Notes under the pieces: generated by a model | What the model was told of the DNA's origin: nothing | Database searches by the model: none | Seen by the model: the letters and a program-made list of their open reading frames with translations, nothing else | Position numbers and translations under genes: made by a program | Shown: positions 42,918 through 52,932 of the stretch, one piece after another | Layout: each line of letters starts with the position of its first letter | How positions within the stretch are numbered: position 1 is the stretch's first letter | Assembly (NCBI RefSeq): GCF_907164915.1 | Contig: NW_025919331.1 | Coordinates: 79,010-143,009 of the forward strand | DNA: 64,000 nucleotides | Direction: 5' to 3' | Source: Impatiens glandulifera | Taxonomy: Eukaryota > Streptophyta > Magnoliopsida > Ericales > Balsaminaceae

Positions 42918-45900
42918 TCATTGTTCTTCCCTTTTCACTCGAGGATAGATTGGATAGTTGAAACCTCCACCGCTTATTCCTTCACCAGTTAGCAGGTTTT
43001 GGAACGAAGGAAGAGCACGACCACCACGACCTCTACCACTTGTTCTCCCACCACGATCACCACCACTGGAACGACCTCCTCGATCATTACCAGATTGCCC
43101 ACCACGACCACCACCACTACATCGGCCTCCGCGATCACCACCGCTTCGACCTCCTCCTCTTTTGGTTGGCCTTGGATTTTCATCGTTGGTTGGAGCACGC
43201 TTAGATCTGGTACCGGTTGATACACCGTCACCTCTTCTACTAGGCTCACCTTGGGTGATACGGGACTGTTCTCTTTCAGCAACAGCTTTAGCATTCTCTT
43301 TCTCTTGAAACATTCTTGCAATGGAGTCAGCATACTCCAACCTTTCACCTTCTGTTCTTCTCAGACTTCCTTGAATTTCAATGAGTTGATTCTTATATAA
43401 TTCCATTGATTCCAAGACCTCACGATGATTATCAAAATTGATTTGTCTTTCAAGACTCATCATTTCAGATTGCCGACTGAAGAGCTGCTTTTCAAATTTG
43501 GAGAAATTTAGATTTGCAACATGAGTCTCATACGTATTCTTCTTCAAAGTATTATCCAATTCTTTAAGGATTTTGACACATTCAGCAACTTCTTTTCTTT
43601 CCTCTTTCTGAGTCTTCAAAATATTTACTACATGTGATCCCATAGCCATCACATTTGTCTGAAGAGAGGAAAGCAGAGATGTCATCGACTTTAGAAGCTT
43701 GGTACCATCAGCAGAGGATCCTTCATTAGATGAATCATCTTGTAATTCTGCAGCCATGCTCTGAATGGGATTAGCTTGAGAGTGAATCTACAAAGATTGC
43801 TCGGGTTCACCCTTCTCAGACTCATCACCAGTTTTATTCTACTTTTCTTCTTCCAGCTCCCTTTTTGCTCTTTGAAATCTTTCATACATATTTCCCTTGC
43901 CGTGGAGAGGATGAAGAAAGTTCTCATGAACACTACCAACAATAATACCTGGAAATGGAAGAGACTTGAGAGTTCTAGCATTTAGATCTTGTTTCCCCTC
44001 AGATGAGGAGCTCTCTTCATCTGCATCTTTGTCTTTTGAGGGTTCCCCCTCAAATCTGGTAATCTCGGGCTGACTAACTTCAGCCTCATTTTCTTGAGCA
44101 TCCTCTGTTCTTACAACAGGAGATATTACAGCTTCTTCTTCATTTGAAGTTTTAACAGTTTCCACAACAATTTCTTCTTCTTGAGGTACAAGAGCTTGAT
44201 CCAGCTCTTCAACAAAAACTTCTTCTTGATTTATAAGAGCTTGTTCTGGCTCTTGGATTATTTCTTCTTCTTCCTATAGAGATGGATTCTCTTGAATGGG
44301 CTCCTTATTTAGCTCGACAACGGGTTAGGCCATTAAACGTCTTTCTTCTGCAGAAAGGTTTCCAAAATCTATCAGAAGAGCAGCAGTTTGCTCATCTGTA
44401 TCATCATTATCAACATAGACATCCATTGATTCGTCTTCATCAGAGAAAATGCCAAAATAGCTCACTCCTGAGCAGTTAGCTCCATCAATGTATCGAGTGA
44501 CTATAGACAGATAGTCGGCCATAATCTCGTTTAATCTCTTTAGGACTTTTACATCAACTTCAGCACCTTTTTTAATAGGGTTAAAATTGGCTTTTCTGGC
44601 TTCAAAGATGGGGAATAAAGCTCTTCCTCTCAGACAGACTTTGATAAGATCTTTCCTTTTCAGAGATTCCGACACCTGCGGAGTTTTAGCCCATTTGAGA
44701 ACCTTCTTCTCATCTGCTACAAGCTTGCGTCATTGAGTACTTATCCCTAAACCCGTGATTACCTCATCATATTGAATATATAATCTATTCTGGCTCCAAG
44801 AATCAAAGATTTCCATTTTCTCAGCAGTAATATCCTTGACTTGATTCATCATGAGGTCAACAATACATGTTGCCTCAGAAACATCTTCACTTTCTTCAAT
44901 TACAACACTTTTCCCTTTTCCAACAACTTCAACAGGTTTTGGAGAGGGTTTTGGTTCACCAAAAACTATTCCACCTGACTGCCTTGTGGAACGTATCAAT
45001 TCATAAGCCGATACAGGTTTCTTGAAAAGTCCAGGAGGAAGCTCTCCTCGAGTGACTTTCCCGGTAACTATTGAATCTTTTGAAATGGGGTTGGTGAAGA
45101 GAGGCTCTCTAACAGAAGCAGAGGGTTCTTTTTCAACATCATTACCAGCAACAAGGGTAAGGATTGCACCTTATTCTGGTTGGGCAAATTCTGTAGCACC
45201 TGCGGCTACTTGATCAGGTTGTTGAACAGGAGACTCGGTCCTGTTAATATTCTCAACATTTGGACCAGCTGACTCAACAGCAGGCCCTTCAGCAAATTCC
45301 TTTTCAGGAATAAAAACAGATTTATCTTGTTCCATTACAGGAACATCAAACTTGGGCACATCGGCCAGAGATATAGAAGGGGTTACCTTTGATGAAGCCT
45401 TCATCGATTTAGACGCGTGGGGCGCCTTTGACTTGTCACTTCTTAAGACAGATGGCCTTGAAGATCTCCTCAACTGACTGGCAGCCGGAGACAGGGAGAC
45501 ATTGGAATGGTGGCAAGTTCATCTGGACCTTGTCTGATTCTGGAATCAACAGTTTCAGAAACCTTCTTTGAAGAGCTCTTTAGGCTAGTGGAACTAGCCT
45601 CTAATTCGTTGACTGTCTTGGATCATTTTGCTCCCATTGACAAGATGGAAGCAGCTGGCTATTTAGATCGAAAAATCGATTTTCCACCTGTCTGTTGGCT
45701 GGAAGCACCCGAATGCGTTTCCTTCAGATTCTTCATTCTAACCAGAGTGTTGGCAACTGTGAACACATTATACACCCTATTTGAGTTGATAGGTTTGGGT
45801 TCTCCCAAAGAAACCCCCAGATGCTCCAACAATTGGCTCAGTTGAGCAGCAAACGTTATACTTTTTTTGTTCTCCTGGTTGATTGAGAATCAGAGATTGT

Positions 45901-46438
45901 TGAATAATGTTGAGGCTCAGTTTACCTGGATCCCCTTTGAAATGGCACACATATAGTCAAATCGATCTTGACTATAGAGGTTGAAAGAACCAGCCTTCCC
46001 CTAAAGCGCTTTTGCCACCACATCATTTAGCAAAATAAACTGTGGTTTAAGGACTTTCTTACTTCCGTTTATATGAATTGCCGAGCCATCGACAGATAAG
46101 ACCTTCTTCATCTCTTCCCTAACTTCCGTTGACAGATCCTTGTTGAAGGTATGACCCACCGACGGAAGTTCAAAGAATTTCGCGTAAGAGGCTTCATCGA
46201 AAGATACTTCCATCCCATTCACAGTCGCTAAGATAAGATCGTCCACCATTGATGCAGATTTAAAGAACTCTCGAACTTCCTTCTCGTAAAAGATGAAAGG
46301 ACCGCCAAGATATTTTCCGAGACAGGAATACTCAAGGGTTCTGAACATATCTACCACTTTCGGCTAATCAAAAGTATAGACAGACGGAAAATCCACCTGC
46401 AAAGTACAATGACCCAGCGTGATTCTCTTGTTCACCAT
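42918..46438 (-). pseudogene. A2 accessory gene with RGG-rich tail, decayed
   Basis: It starts MVNKRITLGHCTLQVDFPSV. The family domain follows: MFRTLEYSCLGKYLGGP, VREFFKSASMVDDLILATVNG, KFFELPSVGHTF, LLNDVVAKAL, with TAG stops at 46364-46366 and 46001-46003, and a TGA at the Trp of the NW motif (about 45930). After further lesions come a disordered Ser/Pro/Glu-rich part (45473-45171), a conserved middle (GGIVFGEPKPSPKP, 44999-44730; 44675-44325), acidic text, and an open last segment 43757-42918 with a helical region and an RGG-type tail (GGDRGGR, GGRGGQSG) near 43000-43170. Restoring nothing, about 1170 codons are spanned. RGG tails usually bind RNA, so a role with RNA is a guess. Confidence 0.75.
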
Positions 46439-46558
46439 TTTTAATAGAATACAAACAGACACAAGATTAGCATAGATATTTGAGAGAGAAAGGCAAAGAA
46501 ATCTAGGGTTCTTAAAAATCTTGAGAGATAAAAAGCTTTCAATCTCATACAAAAATAT

Positions 46559-46568
46559 CCTTATATAA
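46559..46568 (-). promoter_or_regulatory. TATA box before A2 accessory gene
   Basis: Minus-strand TTATATAAGG, about 120 bp before the ATG at 46438. An E2F-like TTTCCCGC lies at 46745-46752, about 310 bp before the ATG (294 bp in A1). Confidence 0.6.
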
Positions 46569-46639
46569 ACCATGGGAAGTTATGCAGGATAACTATCGTT
46601 TTCCTAGGGGTATGGCCCATCATTAAAAATTAGACGTCA

Positions 46640-47420
46640 TTTCCAAAGAGTCATCATTAAAATTGAGAGTATATCAGTCATTCTCTTTTAACTTGAGAGA
46701 CACGTGTCTTCATGTTATTATGAGATGACTGTTTTAATGTTTGAGCGGGAAAATCATATATCTTCTCACGTGGACAGCTGTCCCTGATCAGTCTAAAAGG
46801 CACGTAGTTAAACGTTTTTCTTACTCCACAAATCTATAAAACTAAACGTCTATTAGACGTATGGGTCCATTAGACGCATACATCTAATTATGTGTTGTAA
46901 TGTCTAATGTCTATTAGACGTGTACGTCTAATTCCGCATGAACATCACGTGTTAGAAGTGTGTTTGATTAGACGTGAGCATCCTTTTGCTCATGACGTAA
47001 AAACGTCTAACGTCTATTAGACGTGTACGTCTAATCGCGTTAGTTTTAAACCATGACATATAGACTTAGATGAATAGATTGTGAGCAAAAATATGTTTAA
47101 GTACAAACCATTTCCTTTAGACACCCTTGTCTAACAGACCGATTAAGGTCATTCATCTTGAGAATATCTTTACTTTCAGAGTAGTTTTTCCCTCTCAGTT
47201 TGTACAATTACAAAAATAAATAACCAAATGTTTTGAGATCCTTACAACTAAAAGTATTTTACTACAAAAACACATAAAACATTTATTCTTCTGAAATGGC
47301 AAAGCATCCATTTGTTGATCCTTTGAACTGCATACTCAAAAGAGTATTCTCCATGCTTCCTCCCTACTATCCTCCTGCATCACCTACATAACAAACTATT
47401 TACAAACTTGGTAACCACAT
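46640..47420 (-). promoter_or_regulatory. A2 spacer: palindromes, site of lost pol
   Basis: There is no coding signal. Two copies of ATTAGACGTGTACGTCTAAT (46913-46932, 47016-47035) and looser variants resemble the LTR units and the A1 pre-accessory palindrome. At about 47340-47420 the end of gag (WIPKGLIDRGPN) is followed directly by non-coding text, so pol would have to be deleted here. Confidence 0.6.
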
Positions 47421-49203
47421 TCAATTGGGTCCTCGATCAATTAGTCCCTTAGGAATCCATATTTGACATATTCTAATGGATTTCCCATATTGCGTTGTAA
47501 TTAATGCGTATGATTTTGACTTAGCAGACGACTTTTTTCTAGCCATTGATCCCTTAGCTTTTGAAGAGGACTTTATTTTAAAACTCATTGACTTTGAGTC
47601 AGGTTTTAGATTACCAGACTTGCTAGTTGCTTCTAATTTATTCTTCAGCCAGCTAACAGTCGGCAGAACATAAGTAATTTCATTCTTAAAAGTTATTTCC
47701 TCACGAATGGGATCAGATTCACTATCAGTCAAACTCCCTTTAACAAAACTTACTGGCTTAAACTTGTCATTTGATGAGTTTGACTCTTTGTAGGACAGGT
47801 TAGGGTCATTGCCATCAACTCGTAGACCGGATCTAGACCAAGCAGGTCTTAACATGCTGATCTGATATTTGACAGCTTCTCCAGACCTTGTCCATGCACT
47901 GACAACATAGTTTAACCTCTTGTTTTCATCTGAAATCGTTTTGAATCTGTTCTTTGAGCATCTCATTCTTAGATGAGATCTCAGTAACTTTCTTTTCAAA
48001 AATATTTGATTCAAGAGTTTGAGGTAAAGCTGGTTTATATACATCAGGTGAAGATTTAGTTTCATTTAGGAATTCTGCTAGCTTTCTGTACTCAATGACC
48101 ATGTCATTTAGTGCAACTACCAGTTGTTCCCTTAAAAATCTTTCATAAGAGAAGTCAAATACCTTAGTTTCCTGAGTCTGTTCTTCATCTTCTCTTGCCA
48201 TGAAGTAGGCCAATTCTTCGTCATCACTATCACTTGATGAGAAGTAGGAGTCACAGATGCTTCTTTGGTTCTTCCCGTCACCTGCAATAAGAGCCTTCAG
48301 CTCTTTTCCATCATCCTTTGTATCTTCACGTTTTGTCTTTCGGTATTCTGATTGATAATGACCTAGAATACCATAGTTAAAACACCTAAAGTTAGCCTTT
48401 GATTTTTTATTATCATTAGAATTTGAAGAGCTTGAGTTAGGGTTGCTCTTCTTCATGAAATTGTCAAACTTCTTCACATAGAGAGACATGGTATCGCTGC
48501 TCAGTTGTTGTGCAGCCATCTTCACATCAGTAGCAACAGGTGGCTCTTCAGCAGTCACCAGGGCTTTGGAAATGATAACGGATGTGGATTGATCTTCTTC
48601 AATCCTGTAGTTCAGCTCAAACTCATAGGCCTTGAGATCAGCAAACAGATCGAAGAGAGAGATCTTGTTGAGATCTTTGGACTCCCTCATAGCCATCGTC
48701 TTTATGTCTCATTCCCTTGGAAGAGCACGCATGACCTTGATAGCAAGCTCCCTGTTGTTATAGGTCTTGCCTAGGATGGATAGGGATGAAACGATCTTGC
48801 TGAATCTGGTGTCGAACTCGTTCATTGTTTCACTAGGACGCATCTTGAAACTGTTAAACTGTTGAGTGGCAACCATAATCTTGTTTTTCTTGGTTTTCTC
48901 GTTGTCCTCACACAGTTGAGTAAGTTTGTCTCAGACCTCTTTAGCAGTGTCACATTCGATAATGTAGTTGAACATGTTGTCATCGAGAGACCTATACAGA
49001 ACATCAAGAGCCATATTGTTGAGGTTGTTCTGCCTCTTTTCTTCACTAGTCTAGTCAGCTTTCTCCTTATCAATCTTGATAGGACCCTCTGTGCTGACAC
49101 TCCACATATCGTCATGAAGGGAAGAGAGATGAGCACGAACTCTCTTCTTCCACATGATGTAGTTTTCTCGAGAGAAAGTTGGAATGGCGGTTGCACTAAC
49201 ATC
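47421..49203 (-). pseudogene. gag: A2 gag, decayed
   Basis: In-frame text runs from DVSATAIPTFSRENYIMWKK (start codon apparently lost) to WIPKGLIDRGPN. The capsid part has stops at three Trp codons: TAG 49051-49053, TGA 48931-48933 and TGA 48709-48711. The zinc knuckle is ruined: CFNYGILGHYQSEY has Tyr at the second and fourth metal positions. A one-base shift near 47930 separates the C-terminal extension. Gag is therefore non-functional now. Confidence 0.85.
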
Positions 49204-49252
49204 TTTGGTTATGGTAGTAATTTTTCAGGAAAGGCTTGAGAATAGAAACAGA

Positions 49253-49264
49253 GCTCTGATACTA
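49253..49264 (-). promoter_or_regulatory. Primer-binding site of A2
   Basis: Minus-strand TAGTATCAGAGC, two bases from the LTR end; one mismatch to the initiator-Met-tRNA complement. Confidence 0.85.
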
Positions 49265-49266
49265 AT

Positions 49267-50661
49267 TGATAGGATCGGCTTAATCAATATAGACGGGGGT
49301 CTAGCGATTGATGAAGGCTTATGAAAAACAGTTTGAAAGAAATCTTGTGAGGGATTTAATTCACTTTCTATTCTACGCAAACCCTTGTAAACACTTGAAA
49401 CAGAATCAAGTGCGGAATGTTTACTTGGGTTTGAAACTTAAGATGAAAAATGAGAAGATGACAGAAAAGAACAACACAGTAATTTGTTTATGGATATTCA
49501 GAGGAAACTATTCTACGTCACCCCTTCTTCCAACCACCGGAAGGATTCACTATAATATAATTCGAATCAAATACAGTTTGCACACACTTAGCTCACTGTT
49601 GAACAGAACACGTTCTGTTCAACTTACAAGATGAAGAATGTAACTCAGCTAAAGGATGCTTTGATTATAACTCTCTCTTGATTAACACACAGTACAATCA
49701 GGAAAGCAGCTCACAATATGAATATTCAAAAGCTTGATTTCTCATTAATTTCAGTAAGCAAGATGATCGACTGATTTCTCTCTCTGTAATTCCGGAAGTT
49801 CGTCCGTTGGAATCTTTAAAATATGCATAGATACCAATGATCTAATCTTCAGAATGATACGTGGCACTCTTCCATTGAAATGCCTCCATAGTACACAACA
49901 GACTCTGAATACAAAGATCGTGGCCGTACACAACACGTAGTGCGCCGAATATTCTTCTGAGATTTACCTACAAACAAGTAGTGGGAAGGATATTCGCCTA
50001 TGTGTCATTAGTTAATTGGTTGCATAGAGCTGTCGTACTGATCTTCACGAGAACGTGGAGCAGAAGTAGCTAACAGCTATAGCACGTGGGTAGACGGGTG
50101 CTAGCTTCAAGCAACTGCTTAAGCAAAGCAATTAGACGCATTTCAATTAGACGACATCGTCTAATGAAATCAAACGTCCCCTTCTAATAACAGAATCCAT
50201 TAGACCACCTAGTCTAATGGGATTAGACTTACGTCTAATTACAATCACTTCAGACTAATCTGAAGGAGTTAGACTGCACGTATAACTTTCTCTTTCTATT
50301 AGACTGCACGTCTAACTCCACAAGTTAGACTACACGTCTAATTACGAGATCTATTAGACTGCACGTCTAATTACGAGATCTATTAGACTGCACGTCTAAC
50401 TCCACGAGCTAGACTGCACGTTTAATTACGGATCTATTAGACTGCACATCTAACTCCATGAGTTAGACTGCACGTCTAATTCATACATCTAATACCAAAT
50501 CAATTTAATGAGCCTCATTAGAACCAAGTCTAATGAAATCTGATTTTGATACACCTGCATCAAGAACAGTTAGACGCATATATAATCCATTCATTATTTC
50601 ATCATCAAAATTCCAATAGTCAAACTATTTCAACACATTCTCAAAATAATTTGACCCAACA
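49267..50661 (-). repeat. 5' LTR of A2
   Basis: TGATAGGATC...GACCCAACA, 1395 bp. It matches 41191-42723 apart from the shorter palindrome array (50265-50485). GTTTA follows. Confidence 0.92.
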
Positions 50662-50666
50662 GTTTA

Positions 50667-52136
50667 ACCTCAGAAAGAGGCTCGGGGACATCAACCACGG
50701 GTCCTTTACCCTTACTGGAAGCTTCAATAGGCTTGGGAACAAGGGCAGGTTCTTTGAAGACGATACCCTATGCGGCTCGAACTTGTCTTAAAAGTGATGT
50801 TGGAGAAGAGTCGGAGATAGGAACTATTGCTTTAGCATTAGCAGTAAGATCAACAGATGTTACAACAGCTTGCTCAACAGACAACGTAGCAGCCGGCCTC
50901 TTGGCAAGAGAATCCACTAACTGAACAGCAGAAGGTTTTAGCACTCTAACCAACAACCGCTTGTTCTGCAGGGGATACATCAAAGTACCCTGTAGGTCTT
51001 TCTTCAAGAATGGTACCAACTGACATAGCAGTTTGTTCAGAAATAGGTTCCACAACGGGAACTTGATTAGGCACTCTGGCCAAAATAGTTTCAGAGGTTA
51101 TCTTAGGAATAGCCTCTACTGCAGGAATAACAACAGTTTGGCCAACAAGCTTGGCAGACGTTTGTTCTACAGATTGTTTCTCATTAGAGACTACCAACGG
51201 AGGCAACTCAACATCGGGAGCTTCTGCCAGTTTGGTCTTCTTGACAACGGAGGCAACCTTAGCGGTTTCTCCGACATAAGCCCTCTTCTGACTAGTTGAT
51301 CTCATAGTCGACTCCTGCAACTTTAACTTTCTCCTTTTCCCTAGAGTCAGACAACCAGAGGCAACAGGGCGCTTGGATAGAGTGATCGACTGACCACTCG
51401 ACTGTGGAGCGGATGAGTTGGACTTAACCTCCTTGATCTCCTTCATCATAATAATGTAGTTTCCAACGGTGCTACAAGTCATAACCCTATTGACGTGGAT
51501 ATGGGCGCCTTTACCCAAAGACACTTACAGGTGCTCAAGAACCCTACTGAGTTGGACAAAGAAGCCCACACTATGCTTCTTCGGTATCGCCACCATCATG
51601 GTCAAGGTTGAGAACAAAATGGATGACCAATTGATATCCATCCCCTTTGATATGACCACCATAATCTCAAAATACTCCTGGGTGTAGGCGTCGAACGATC
51701 CTACTCAAGACTGGAGAGAGTTGGAGACTATATCATTGAGGAGACAAAACTTCGTTTTGAAATATATCTTCTTCCCGTAAGTCTTAACTGGGCCAAAGAC
51801 ATCCGAGAATATGTTTCGCATTTCAGAGATATCCTTAGCCGAAATCTCGTCGAAGGCTGAAAGGCCTTTCGATGGAGGTTCAAAGATCTAGGAGAATATA
51901 TCTTCAGAGATAGAGAACTCCTTGCCCTTCACCATTGCTTGAATGGAGTCTCCGACAAGCTTTGCCGTTGAAAAAAAATCGCGAACCTCATGTTTGTGAA
52001 GAATGAAAGGACTGCCAAGAAACTTCCATAGACCGGAAGCCTCTAGGGTTTTGAACATCGCCACCATCGTCGGCAACCCTAAAGCATACACAGACTCAAA
52101 GTTGACCTGCATTGTATTTTGAGCAAACGAAGTCAT
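50667..52136 (-). pseudogene. Element C accessory gene, N-terminal part
   Basis: It starts MTSFAQNTMQVNFESVYALG; family motifs follow: MFKTLEASGLWKFLGSP, VRDFFSTAKLVGDSI, then after a TAG at 51888 LLNDIVSN, DINWSSILFSTL (Trp kept) and GFFVQLSRVLEHL. Beyond a further stop, 51524-50946 is open: basic KRPVASGCLTLGKRRKLKLQ, which looks like a nuclear signal, then Val/Pro/Glu-rich disordered text. A frameshifted piece has GIVFKEPALVPKP, parallel to A2's GGIVFGEPKPSPKP. A2 is inserted right after. The gene resumes at 41190. Confidence 0.78.
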
Positions 52137-52263
52137 CTTTAGTATTTAGGATTTAGATGAAGAAGAAGATGACTGATTTTCTAGAGAGAAGGTAGAGAGA
52201 AATAATAGACTTAGGGTTTTTGAACATCGAAAATAACGTAATGAAACGTTAGGCGTATAGAGA

Positions 52264-52272
52264 ACCCTTTAT
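52264..52272 (-). promoter_or_regulatory. TATA box before C accessory gene
   Basis: Minus-strand TATAAAGGG, about 130 bp before the ATG at 52136. Confidence 0.5.
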
Positions 52273-52932
52273 AGGCTCTAATCGACACGAGTCTTAAAAG
52301 ACATCATTAAAAAAACTTTCATTAATAAAGAACGTCATTAATATAAAATAAAATTGTTATTAAAATTATGCGTATGGTAATGAACCGTCAGGCGTGTTGT
52401 TCACATTTAAGAACATGATAGATATGTGTCTTAATGATATTCGTTTAAAACAAATATTTATTAGATAAGATTTAATGAAATAAAATAAATATTTATTTTA
52501 TGAAATCTGATTCAAAATAAGTGGAGAGAAAATATCCCCACTTTTTAAAATGTGACCGTTCGTTTTTCAAAGGGAATAAATGACAGCGTATCGATAAGAT
52601 TATGACAGTTGTCATATTTGGCTTAAGACGAGTCGTCCGAAGTACACTTTGGACAGACGTCTGACAGTGTTGTCCGCATACCCTACTTTTCAGCTTAGTG
52701 AGACGTTTGTGTAGAAGGCGTCTTCTGCCCAACAGCTGTGTCAACAGACGTCTGCACAACAGCTTAGCGTCTTACTATGCTGAAATTGCAGGTTTCTTAA
52801 GCACACCCCGTCTGATATATAGTGTCTTTAGACGACTGTTCTTTTCAGCACGATTTAAGACATCTGTCTTAACACGACTGGCTTATCAACGTATCAAAAA
52901 AATCCTCCAAAATTTGTGCATATTAAATTAAA
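52273..52932. other. Element C spacer between pol and accessory gene
   Basis: AT-rich non-coding text, with AGACGTCT-type repeats at about 52650-52770 (GACAGACGTCTGAC, ACAGACGTCTGC) similar to C's LTR. No gene seen. Confidence 0.5.

Larger units (their letters stand above)
41191..50661 (-). mobile_element. Pol-less Sirevirus-like element A2
   Basis: LTRs 41191-42723 (1533 bp) and 49267-50661 (1395 bp) are flanked by GTTTA on both sides (41186-41190, 50662-50666), a perfect duplication. On the minus strand: PBS, decayed gag (49203-47421), about 1 kb of spacer, a long decayed accessory gene (46438-42918), polypurine tract, LTR. Nothing resembling protease, integrase, RT or RNase H lies between. 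It is of the same LTR family as A1. It sits in the accessory gene of element C. Confidence 0.93.

Noticed and set aside
45507..45845. 112-aa plus-strand frame
   Set aside because: Antisense of the decayed A2 accessory gene; the minus-strand translation matches the family.
48822..49202. 126-aa minus-strand frame
   Set aside because: An off-frame shadow: the true gag frame (codons from 49203) carries the capsid motifs with stops.
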